This document shows, one piece after another, positions 38,421-45,296 of a stretch of DNA of 64,000 bases. The stretch lies in NCBI RefSeq assembly GCF_006476045.1, contig NZ_SRZY01000011.1, positions 620,001-684,000 on the forward strand, read 5' to 3'. The notes beneath the pieces were generated by a model, which was not told the DNA's origin, did no database searches, and saw nothing but the letters and a program-made list of their open reading frames with translations. This stretch comes from Sphingobacterium lumbrici. GTDB taxonomy: Bacteria; Bacteroidota; Bacteroidia; Sphingobacteriales; Sphingobacteriaceae. Position 1 is the stretch's first letter. The number at the start of each line of letters is the position of its first letter. Made by a program: the position numbers and the translations under genes.

Positions 38421-39173
38421 TTATTTTGCAAGTTTCTTTTCCACTGTTGATCGCATTTGTTCATTGATATAATCCAGAAAACCCTGACGATAAGTAGCGC
38501 CTAAAGGGAGATCGTCATCTGTACCCTTTAATTGGATACGGTTCCCTTTCAGAGATTCAAAATGATCCATATTGATAATAAAGGACTTGTGTGTCCGAAG
38601 AAAACAATTTGGAGGCAACAGCTGTTCCAGCTCATTCAATCTTTCGGATGCGACAATTGCTTCCGTTGCTGTTTGTATGACGGTATAATTTTTTGCACCT
38701 TGGATATGTTTTATTTCTGCGTACGTTAGCTTGATGTATTTGTTTCGTTCCATTTTTAGATAGAGTATATGTCTTTCTTCTTCCTGTATATTTTTGAAAA
38801 TAGCCTTATTTTTTTTCTGCTTTTCGCGTACTTTGTTGATAGCCATGGAGAATCGATCAAAAGAAAAAGGCTTGAGCAGATAATCTACTACACCATATTG
38901 ATAGGAGTCTAGCGCAAAATCGGTATAAGCTGTTACCATAATAACGTTCGGAAAAAAAGAATAAGCCTTCAAAAAATCAATTCCAGAAAAGTGAGGCATT
39001 TCTATATCCAGAAAGACCAAATCTATTTCGCTGCTATGTAAATTTATAAATGAGACAGCCTTGAGCGGGTTGCTAAATTCGCCTATGATGTTAAGATAAG
39101 GTATTTTTTTGCAAAAATTCCGGATTACCTCAAGGGCGTGCTCTTCATCATCTACGATGATACAGTTAATCAT
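38421..39173 (-). CDS. LytTR-type response regulator
   Basis: 250 residues. Receiver domain residues 1-120: IVDDEEHALEVI, the phospho-acceptor Asp in DLVFLDIEMPHFSGIDFL, and LKPFSFDRF. LytTR DNA-binding domain about 140-240 (YIKLTYAEIKHIQGAKNYTVIQT, LPPNCFLRTHKSFIINMDHFESLKGNRIQL). LytTR dimers bind two direct repeats spaced by two helical turns; such repeats are found upstream of every peptide gene here. Its start overlaps the kinase stop (ATGA). Confidence 0.93.
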   Translation of the reverse strand: MINCIIVDDEEHALEVIRNFCKKIPYLNIIGEFSNPLKAVSFINLHSSEIDLVFLDIEMPHFSGIDFLKAYSFFPNVIMVTAYTDFALDSYQYGVVDYLLKPFSFDRFSMAINKVREKQKKNKAIFKNIQEEERHILYLKMERNKYIKLTYAEIKHIQGAKNYTVIQTATEAIVASERLNELEQLLPPNCFLRTHKSFIINMDHFESLKGNRIQLKGTDDDLPLGATYRQGFLDYINEQMRSTVEKKLAK

Positions 39174-40246
39174 TCTTTGATAATTTTTAGGTTCACGATA
39201 TAAAACACACCATCGTTATGGTATTCTAATATACAATTATTTTTGTAAAATTTATCCAATATATTGTTGATATAGCGTTTACCTATGGCGTGTCGCTCTT
39301 TCTTATTTGTTGATGTTGTATTATCTATTTTATTTTTCATATCAATTTCCAATAGGTCTGGCGATTGCTTTACATGCAATACGACAGGATATTGCGGGTC
39401 ATTAAAAATACCATATTTCATGGCGTTTTCAAAAAATGTCAACAGTATAAGAGCGGGGATTTTATTTTGATATGCAGCGCCCTCGTCTATGATATTAAAA
39501 TAATACTTCCCGTTAAAACGCAAGCTGTTCAGCTCGTTTAATTTTTTGATATGCAGCAGCTCGTCATTAACCAGTACGGGATGATCACTTTTGTGATCCT
39601 GCAACGAATGGCGCAATATATCCGACAACAGCAGCACCGTTTTGTCAATGACATGGTCATCAGCAGAAATTGCTTTTGAATGGATGAAATTGAGTATGTT
39701 AAATAAAAAATGAGGATTGATCTGCGCTTTCAGAACAGCATGCTTCGTTTCCAGCAATTCGTGTTTCAGTTTCTCTTCTTCCAGCTTTTTTTGAAGCATT
39801 TGTTTCTGTAGCTCTCCTTGTCTGCGGAAAAACCAGATCAAAGCTGCATATATCCCAAATCGGGTAAAGAGATCGAAGCCACTTACGAAAAAAAACTTGA
39901 GATTGGTAACAACCGGACTTTTGAAGTCTATCCATTCTGCCATCAATAGTATGCCGCAGCGCCGGAGTGCCATGCACACCAGCCATGCCAGTGCCAGTCG
40001 CCAAAGCAGTTGAAACACCTGTATACGATCTGCCTTTGGTGGAAAAACAAATAAGATCAGAGCATAGAAAAATGCCGTGCCCGATAACAGATTGATTATT
40101 ATTTCGGTTAGTAAATTCCTTTCAATAAAAACGTTATTGAAAGCAAAGGAGAGCTTTAATAATTCCACACACCAATATATCGCCCATATTCCTAAGTGCA
40201 TCAAAATTATTTTTGTTCGTTTTGTCATCATAATGGCGAGTTTCAT
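39170..40246 (-). CDS. LytS-type sensor histidine kinase
   Basis: About 359 residues with four N-terminal membrane helices (from ILMHLGIWAIYWCVELLKLSFAF onward), then a coiled coil and the His_kinase domain: KAQINPHFLFNILNFIHSKA holds the phospho-His. The ATPase part (ALILLTFFENAMKYGIF) has an N-box but a short, diverged G-box region. The start is uncertain: the frame is open to a TTG at 40300, with ATGs at 40291, 40246, 40231 and 40228. The longer versions would overlap the regulatory repeats at 40241-40280. There is no extracellular sensor domain, so it could sense a peptide or membrane signal. Confidence 0.85.
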   Translation of the reverse strand: MKLAIMMTKRTKIILMHLGIWAIYWCVELLKLSFAFNNVFIERNLLTEIIINLLSGTAFFYALILFVFPPKADRIQVFQLLWRLALAWLVCMALRRCGILLMAEWIDFKSPVVTNLKFFFVSGFDLFTRFGIYAALIWFFRRQGELQKQMLQKKLEEEKLKHELLETKHAVLKAQINPHFLFNILNFIHSKAISADDHVIDKTVLLLSDILRHSLQDHKSDHPVLVNDELLHIKKLNELNSLRFNGKYYFNIIDEGAAYQNKIPALILLTFFENAMKYGIFNDPQYPVVLHVKQSPDLLEIDMKNKIDNTTSTNKKERHAIGKRYINNILDKFYKNNCILEYHNDGVFYIVNLKIIKE

Positions 40247-40280
40247 GTACTGAGAGCAGGCGTTGGTGTATTTTAGTTTT
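40241..40280 (+). promoter_or_regulatory. module element A: 21-bp-spaced direct repeats before precursor 1
   Basis: ATGTA at 40245-40249 and GTGTA at 40266-40270 have a 21-bp period, with the surrounding GGCGTTGGTGTATTTTAGTT shared with the other three elements. It lies between the kinase start and precursor gene 1 and could act on both. The palindrome CAAATATTTG at 40299-40308 contains near-consensus -7 sequence on both strands. Confidence 0.65.
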
Positions 40281-40333
40281 CTAGTTGCCATATTAAGCAA
40301 ATATTTGAGGGATTACAAATAAATAAAATAATT

Positions 40334-40558
40334 ATGAAAAAAATTTCTTTGAAAAGCCTTAACCTGAGCGAGGTCGAACAATTATCCCGTTCACAGCTAA
40401 AAGATGTGCTAGGCGGGTTTATGTCAACATCTGATTCGATTACAATTCCTGGCTGCACGGTAAGATGTGAAAATATAGGACACAACTGTACAACATCAGA
40501 TTGTAAAGTAGGCTCTTGCGGTTATATCGATGGTTATCTGCAATGTTCGATAAGTTAA
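40334..40558 (+). CDS. GG-leader Cys-rich precursor peptide 1
   Basis: 74 residues. The leader MKKISLKSLNLSEVEQLSRS...VLGG ends in a double glycine (27-28), matching the Bacteroidota GG-type natural-product precursor leader (TIGR04149-like). The predicted mature core is 46 residues, hydrophilic, with six Cys (41, 45, 52, 57, 62, 71) compatible with three disulfides, and starts with a Cx3C pair like its paralogues. The C39 transporter encoded downstream should cleave after GG. The final product and any glycosylation are inferred from context. Confidence 0.88.
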   Translation: MKKISLKSLNLSEVEQLSRSQLKDVLGGFMSTSDSITIPGCTVRCENIGHNCTTSDCKVGSCGYIDGYLQCSIS

Positions 40559-40650
40559 TAAGCACATGACCCTATCATATCGAGCAACTGCAGATCAGTC
40601 ATCCAAAGAGAAGGTGACTACGAAACAGACTTAAGCTTTGAAAATTGCCA

Positions 40651-40717
40651 TTCGTGTACTAGGAGATAGCGTTGGTGTATTTTGATTTTTATTTTCAGGT
40701 AGATTTCGCAACTTGGG
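40651..40717 (+). promoter_or_regulatory. module element B: 21-bp-spaced direct repeats
   Basis: GTGTA at 40654-40658 and 40675-40679, 21-bp period, followed by the conserved TTTTTATTTTCAGG block and GCAACTTG. It precedes the broken gene at 40810. Confidence 0.65.
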
Positions 40718-40809
40718 GTAAAGCAAAAGTTGGCGGTACAATGATAGGTTATCAATGTGTCAGGACTTAATTTTTTTAACGATACGATTATATAATAAAC
40801 CGAATCAAT

Positions 40810-41118
40810 ATGTATAGACCCAAACCTAAACGTCAAAGTGACGGATTACTCGTTTGTACCAAGATACTTGACTTTTTTCATATAAGACACACACAATTGT
40901 ACCTTGCGAATGCGATAGAGGCACACGTCGATTCGCCTTCCTTATTAAGTATCAAAGATGTGCTGTCGGAATACGGTATAGAGAGTGTGGCTATACGTAA
41001 AGGCACGACGAGGCGTGCACAGCAATATGGACTAGTGAAGGAGTGGTGCATTCTAAAACAGGAAAATGTACAATGGAAATTTCTGGCACTACCGTTTCTT
41101 GTTATTGTGATGTGGTAG
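40810..41118 (+). pseudogene. 5' fragment of a C39-like/VKOR-type gene joined to peptide-gene sequence
   Basis: The frame gives 102 residues. Residues 10-60 (DGLLVCTKILDFFHIRHTQ, then LANAIEAHVDSPSLLSIKDVLSEYG) resemble the C39-like N-terminal domain that in Bacteroidota often precedes a vitamin K epoxide reductase domain. After about residue 65 the similarity stops, and the remaining residues overlap, in another frame, a Cys-rich peptide-like sequence. I read this as a deletion chimera: the start of a disulfide-forming enzyme gene fused out of frame to the end of a precursor gene. It may still be translated. Confidence 0.5.
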
Positions 41119-41159
41119 ATGCAGCTAGCTATGCGACATTAAGTAATTGTTGGGGGTAG
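41001..41159 (+). pseudogene. 3' remnant of a fourth Cys-rich precursor peptide
   Basis: The frame opens after a TAA at 40998 and runs to TAG at 41157-41159. From about 41031 it reads TSEGVVHSKTGKCTMEISG, then TTVSCYCDVVDAASYATLS and NCWG. The small, polar, Cys-containing composition is like the mature parts of the other precursors, but the GG leader is missing because a different gene is joined on the 5' side. A terminator follows at once. A GTG at 41043 could start a short peptide, but without the leader it would not be exported. Confidence 0.5.
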
Positions 41160-41179
41160 TATCCTGGATTATAATTAAT

Positions 41180-41208
41180 AGAGATTGCAACTTTGCAATC
41201 TCTACTTT
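41180..41208 (+). terminator. terminator after the peptide remnant
   Basis: A perfect 11-bp stem (AGAGATTGCAA / TTGCAATCTCT) with a 2-base gap, followed by ACTTTT. Confidence 0.75.
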
Positions 41209-41237
41209 TCGGAAGAATAAAATATCAAGTATAAATT

Positions 41238-42353
41238 ATGAAGCAATTAAAAATAGTTCAGATTATTGTTTTAATAACTATATTATTACTTAATTATGGA
41301 TGTAGGAACAACTATTTGCTTATAGCCCACTTACCACATGTGCATATAGACAGTCTTTTAGTACTTACTTTTACCAAAGCCAAATATGATCCAAATTTGG
41401 GTAGTTCAGGCTATAGTCAAGTCATCACAGTTAGGGATACGGTCCGACTTACACCTAAGCATAAATTGTATTATAGAAATAAAATAATAAAGGGATCTTT
41501 TGCTTCTATGGATATAACTTATCTTAACAGAGAGGGTTTGTCTTATAAAATTCATGAAAAATCATATCATAGCAACCCACAATTTGATTTTTATTCAACC
41601 CCAGTTAGAATACAAAGTGTGACGGATACAGTTATATCAACAAAATTTAGTCTGGTAATAAAATCAGATAAGAGTCAATTTGATATGCAAAAAAATATAT
41701 TTAATTATCGTAGAGGGCATTCTTTAATTGAATTGAAAGATTATAAAGATACTATCAATCATGTTTTTGTACCACCCTATACTGATTCCTTCTATTTATT
41801 GGAGTTTTTGTTTCATGAGACTCATGGGACTTCTCTAAAGAATGTTTTATCGTATTTCAATAGTTTTACGGATAGACTTCGGAATAGTGATAAGGGATTG
41901 ATCATTCAACGTGAAATCAAGGCAGAGGTTGAATTAAAATCTAAAGGAGACTTTTTAGTTAACAATAAGTTGGAAACTATGTCAGGAGATAAGTTAACGA
42001 TCAAAACACTATTGACTGATAATACCTATACATTATTAATATTTGGAGCGTCATGGTGTATTCCTTGTAGAAATAGCGTTCCATATTACAAACAGATATT
42101 TGAACAAATTAAGTCTCAAACAACTTTTGTCTCAATAAGCATTGATACATTCAAAGAAGCATGGGTAGAATCTGTACAAAAGGATAGTCTTCCCTGGTTA
42201 AGCCTTTTATCAACCCCTAATTTCTTAAAAGAGAATTTCGAAATATTTGGTATACCGTATTATATACTCTTGAACCAAAAAGGCGAAATCATTTCAAATG
42301 GAAATAATTTTGGATTTATTGTAAATCAAATTAAAACTGCCCGATTTGATTAG
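41238..42353 (+). CDS. thioredoxin-like lipoprotein 1 of the peptide cluster
   Basis: 371 residues. The signal MKQLKIVQIIVLITILLLNYGC is a lipoprotein type (Cys 22). The N-terminal 230 residues are a beta-rich domain without a recognised family. The C-terminal TlpA/AhpC-like thioredoxin domain has W273-C274-I-P-C277 (GASWCIPCRNS) and the cis-Pro region FGIPYYILL. It would act outside the cytoplasm on thiols or disulfides, plausibly in shaping the Cys-rich peptides. Its 3' end is duplicated at 44,444. AT-rich, like its neighbours. Confidence 0.85.
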   Translation: MKQLKIVQIIVLITILLLNYGCRNNYLLIAHLPHVHIDSLLVLTFTKAKYDPNLGSSGYSQVITVRDTVRLTPKHKLYYRNKIIKGSFASMDITYLNREGLSYKIHEKSYHSNPQFDFYSTPVRIQSVTDTVISTKFSLVIKSDKSQFDMQKNIFNYRRGHSLIELKDYKDTINHVFVPPYTDSFYLLEFLFHETHGTSLKNVLSYFNSFTDRLRNSDKGLIIQREIKAEVELKSKGDFLVNNKLETMSGDKLTIKTLLTDNTYTLLIFGASWCIPCRNSVPYYKQIFEQIKSQTTFVSISIDTFKEAWVESVQKDSLPWLSLLSTPNFLKENFEIFGIPYYILLNQKGEIISNGNNFGFIVNQIKTARFD

Positions 42354-42597
42354 ATTGACATGCTTTACCTATCGGGTCTAACCCGATTGCATCTAATTTA
42401 TATGGCAACTGGTAATCCGTCGTAGCATCAGATCCATATATTGAATCTTATTAATCAGAAAAAGGTCTCTTTTACCTTTGAAGAATTTATTGGAGGCAAA
42501 ATAGTGCGTTCGTGTATTGGAAGGGGGTGTTGGTGTATAATAGTTTTTATTTTCAGGTCGGTTCCGTAACTTGAAAAATAAAAGTTAGCGCGATAAA
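42219..42597 (+). repeat. direct repeat copy 1 (about 377 bp)
   Basis: Covers the last 135 bp of thioredoxin gene 1 plus downstream sequence including element C. It is nearly identical to 44,444-44,820, with a few substitutions and two 1-bp deletions in copy 2. Confidence 0.9.
42509..42577 (+). promoter_or_regulatory. module element C: 21-bp-spaced direct repeats before precursor 2
   Basis: GTGTA at 42512-42516 and 42533-42537 (21-bp period), then TTTTTATTTTCAGG and GTAACTTG, the latter resembling a -7 element. It is 230 bp upstream of precursor gene 2. Confidence 0.65.
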
Positions 42598-42689
42598 CTA
42601 TACGTGCTGCGCCCACCGTATTTATCAATGGCGGTGAACTACCGTATAGCAGAGTTAAAGAGCTTTTTCTAGACGTAGAAAAAAAAGAT

Positions 42690-42718
42690 GCCCGGGCAGA
42701 TTGCAAGCAGACCCGGGC
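42690..42718. terminator. GC-rich hairpin in the precursor 2 leader region
   Basis: GCCCGGG pairs with CCCGGGC across a 15-base loop. On the minus strand a TTTTTT run follows, so it is terminator-like in that direction; on the plus strand it would lie in the 5' leader and could attenuate. It is absent from the otherwise related region before precursor 3. Confidence 0.45.
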
Positions 42719-42805
42719 AAAGAGAGCTCACAATTTCTCTTTCAGCGTTAAACCAAGTAATCTGAAGTGAGCAGATTACAAATTTAAACATAAATTTTTA
42801 TAGAG

Positions 42806-43084
42806 ATGAATAAAAAATTCTCATTAAAAAACCTCAACATCAAAGAGGTAGAGCAACTGTCCAGAACACAGTTGAGGAATGTATTGGGGGGCTTTACCGG
42901 AGGTACAGGGCCAACTGAGACTGACGCAACCGGGACAGAAAGTCCAGGTAGTTGTACTGTAACTTGCCCTAGTGGATTATACTCGTGTACTTCGCCGACA
43001 GGAGATTGTACTCATAAAACGCATAATGATGAAGGTGTACAAGTGATTTCTATTGCATGTGACGGTATATCATATAAGTGTTAG
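42806..43084 (+). CDS. GG-leader Cys-rich precursor peptide 2
   Basis: 92 residues. The leader has the same sequence type, EVEQLSRTQLRNVLGG, with GG at 28-29; 67 bp of it are identical in DNA to precursor 3. The core is 63 residues with a Gly/Thr-rich start and six Cys (50, 54, 61, 68, 85, 92) beginning with the Cx3C pair, then a PSG motif shared with precursor 3. Many Ser/Thr residues would be acceptors if the clustered glycosyltransferases act on it. A thioredoxin-like gene follows. Confidence 0.88.
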   Translation: MNKKFSLKNLNIKEVEQLSRTQLRNVLGGFTGGTGPTETDATGTESPGSCTVTCPSGLYSCTSPTGDCTHKTHNDEGVQVISIACDGISYKC

Positions 43085-43160
43085 TACGTTGAATTGACTA
43101 AATTGGACTGACTTATGGACCTAAGATCCTAAAAGTCAGTTCTTATATTAAGATAGATAT

Positions 43161-44375
43161 ATGCAAAAGATTTTCATCCTTTTTCTGTACTTCTTTCCAT
43201 TGACGGCTTTAGCACAAGATAGCATTGTTGTTAAACTGACAAACTTAACCGATAGTTTGGTTTTTTCTGGATCTCGTACGGTTACTTGGATTGCTCCAGA
43301 TTCGGTAAAACTAAGTAATATCCCAACAGATATCGAAAGCTACAAGGTTAAGATACATTCTTTTTCAAATGAATTGCCTCCGTTAATGATTTTTTACGGA
43401 GTAACAAATTCTGGCAAACGGCAGGTAATCTTTGATACGGACTTTGACAGAGACCTGAAAGATGAGTATGTTTATACTTTTGACTCGGATATTCAAAGTA
43501 ATCAAAAGGAACGTGAAGATAGCACTATGCGAGCTATACCCGCGATCCAAGTCAAATATCCAGGTATGGAAAAAGAAATTCTATTGAAACCAGTGGTTTT
43601 TAATCGTGTAGCTAATTACCCGAACGTTCAGGATTCTATTTGGCATTTGTTTGTTGAGTCGAATTACGATCGAGTGGCAAATTTTAACGTTTTAGGAAAT
43701 ACTTACCATTTGTTTGTTCGGGGGCAGGTGTCAGCATTTCATGCCAAGAGTATGTTTAGCTGTTATATCGTTCGAGAGGGTGATGAATTTTTTAAGCCAA
43801 GTAAGCATAATCCCCCTCATAGGTTACATGATACAATTGTTGTAGACGGAACACAATTTGTGATCGATTCTGTATCACCATATCTTGAGAAGTCTTGGAT
43901 TAGTTATCAAAGTATTTCGGGGCCGATATATGGAGTTAGGGAAAATGAATTTGCTAAAAATATTGTTAGCAAAACAATCACAGGTGAAATTTTTGATTTA
44001 CATTCATTAAAAGGCAATTATATTTTAATTGATTTTTGGGGATCTTGGTGTCACCCTTGTATTGAACTAATACCAAAAATCAGAGAATTACATTCAACCT
44101 ATCACAACAAAGGCTTAGTCATTTTAAGTGTCGGATGTGATAAAAGGGGAAAATTTGAGAAGATGATGAGTATTATAGAAAAAGAAAATATGGATTGGCT
44201 ACATGTTTTTACAGAATATGATAAGCCTTTGAGTATTGATAATCAATATAGTATTTCTTGTTATCCTACTTCAGTCATTATTGATAAGTCAGGCAAAATA
44301 GTTTATAGAAGCTGTGGACTACATGATTTTCATCATGTAAAACAGAAACTAGATGAGTTAATGCTAGCCAATTGA
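43161..44375 (+). CDS. secreted thioredoxin-like protein 2 of the peptide cluster
   Basis: 404 residues with a cleavable signal peptide (MQKIFILFLYFFPLTALAQ). The N-terminal beta-rich region of about 260 residues has no recognised domain but has the same layout as thioredoxin protein 3. The C-terminal thioredoxin domain is YILIDFWGSWCHPCIELIPKI with Cys297 and Cys300, and cis-Pro in YPTSVII. It probably acts on the disulfides of the exported peptides or protects the producer; the substrate is inferred from its place right after precursor 2. Confidence 0.85.
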   Translation: MQKIFILFLYFFPLTALAQDSIVVKLTNLTDSLVFSGSRTVTWIAPDSVKLSNIPTDIESYKVKIHSFSNELPPLMIFYGVTNSGKRQVIFDTDFDRDLKDEYVYTFDSDIQSNQKEREDSTMRAIPAIQVKYPGMEKEILLKPVVFNRVANYPNVQDSIWHLFVESNYDRVANFNVLGNTYHLFVRGQVSAFHAKSMFSCYIVREGDEFFKPSKHNPPHRLHDTIVVDGTQFVIDSVSPYLEKSWISYQSISGPIYGVRENEFAKNIVSKTITGEIFDLHSLKGNYILIDFWGSWCHPCIELIPKIRELHSTYHNKGLVILSVGCDKRGKFEKMMSIIEKENMDWLHVFTEYDKPLSIDNQYSISCYPTSVIIDKSGKIVYRSCGLHDFHHVKQKLDELMLAN

Positions 44376-44443
44376 TGTTGGTTGTATTGAAGTGGTGTAA
44401 TGTGGGAATTCAAGCAATCCGGAGTGAGCAGACACCAATTACA

Positions 44444-44820
44444 ATTTCTTAAAAGAGAATTTCGAAATATTAGGTATACCGTATTATATACTCTTGAACC
44501 AAAAAGGCGAAATCATTTCAAATGGAAATAATTTTGGATTTATTGTAAATCAAATTAAAACTGCCCGATTTGATTAGATTGACATGCTTTACCTATTTGT
44601 CTAACCCGATTGCATCTACTTTATCTGGCAACTGGTAATCCGTCGTAGCATCAGATCCATATATTGAATCTTATTAATCAGAAAAAGGTCTCTTTTACCT
44701 TTGAAGAATCTATTGGAGGCAAAATAGTGCGTTCGTGTATTGGAAGGGGGTGTTGGTGTATAATAGTCTCTATTTTCAGGTCGGTTTCGTAACTTGAAAA
44801 ATAAAAGTTAGTGCGATAAA
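44444..44820 (+). repeat. direct repeat copy 2, containing a truncated thioredoxin gene 3' end
   Basis: Nearly identical to 42,219-42,597. It begins inside the C-terminal coding part of a lipoprotein-1-like thioredoxin gene, of which only about 135 bp (to 44,579) remain with a 1-bp deletion, so that part is a pseudogene. Directly before it stands CCGGAGTGAGC, which also occurs in the leader of precursor 3 (44,825). This indicates deletion of a whole precursor-thioredoxin unit at this join. Confidence 0.88.
44732..44800 (+). promoter_or_regulatory. module element D: 21-bp-spaced direct repeats before precursor 3
   Basis: GTGTA at 44735-44739 and 44756-44760, 21-bp period, then ATTTTCAGG and GTAACTTG. 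It is 67 bp upstream of precursor gene 3 and part of repeat copy 2. Confidence 0.65.
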
Positions 44821-44866
44821 AGTTCCGGAGTGAGCGAACATCAATTATAAATTAATACACAAATTA

Positions 44867-45169
44867 ATGAACAAGAAGATCAGTCTAAAAAACCTCAACA
44901 TCAAAGAGGTAGAGCAACTGTCCAGAACACAGTTGAGGAATGTATTGGGGGGATATAGTGGCGAAACCACTGTTCCGGCAATTTGCTCAGCTACGTGCAC
45001 TTGTCCTTCTGGTTACAGGATAATTGATTCTAATCAGCAATCATACGATGTTACTGCTGATTGTTCTCCATGTTCAGCTATAGATGATGTAGGCGTAGTA
45101 TGTGGAAATGGCTCCAATGTTCTTTGTAATAATGATTCAAATTGCGAGCCAATACCTATTTCAACTTAA
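44867..45169 (+). CDS. GG-leader Cys-rich precursor peptide 3
   Basis: 100 residues. The leader is almost identical to precursor 2, with GG at 28-29. The 71-residue core has eight Cys (40, 44, 46, 66, 69, 79, 87, 93), an even number, and keeps the Cx3C start and CPSG motif. The core is polar and Ser/Asn/Asp-rich. A hairpin at 45,225 follows, then thioredoxin-like gene 3. Confidence 0.88.
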   Translation: MNKKISLKNLNIKEVEQLSRTQLRNVLGGYSGETTVPAICSATCTCPSGYRIIDSNQQSYDVTADCSPCSAIDDVGVVCGNGSNVLCNNDSNCEPIPIST

Positions 45170-45224
45170 AAGTGAAATGGGTTCTAAGAACAATAGAATG
45201 TCAAAATCACATTTGTAGCAAAAA

Positions 45225-45258
45225 GAAATACTGGTAAAGGGGACTTTGCCAGTATTTC
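45225..45258 (+). terminator. hairpin between precursor 3 and its thioredoxin gene
   Basis: GAAATACTGG with CCAGTATTTC forms a 10-bp stem extended by AAAG/CTTT. There is no long T run after it on the plus strand, so partial termination (precursor made in excess over the enzyme) is more likely than a full stop. Confidence 0.6.
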
Positions 45259-45296
45259 ATTCAATAATGAACTTTATAATCAAGTAATAATAAGAA

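Noticed and set aside
42455..42706. Minus-strand frame over element C, and the similar frame 40618-40836 over element B
   Set aside because: The shared peptide (LKIK...IHQ...HE) comes only from the repeated regulatory DNA; neither frame has a family match and both overlap the 21-bp-spaced boxes.
44376..44443. An eroded fifth copy of the 21-bp repeat element after thioredoxin gene 2
   Set aside because: TTGTATT and GTGTAAT occur but at the wrong spacing and without the conserved flank.
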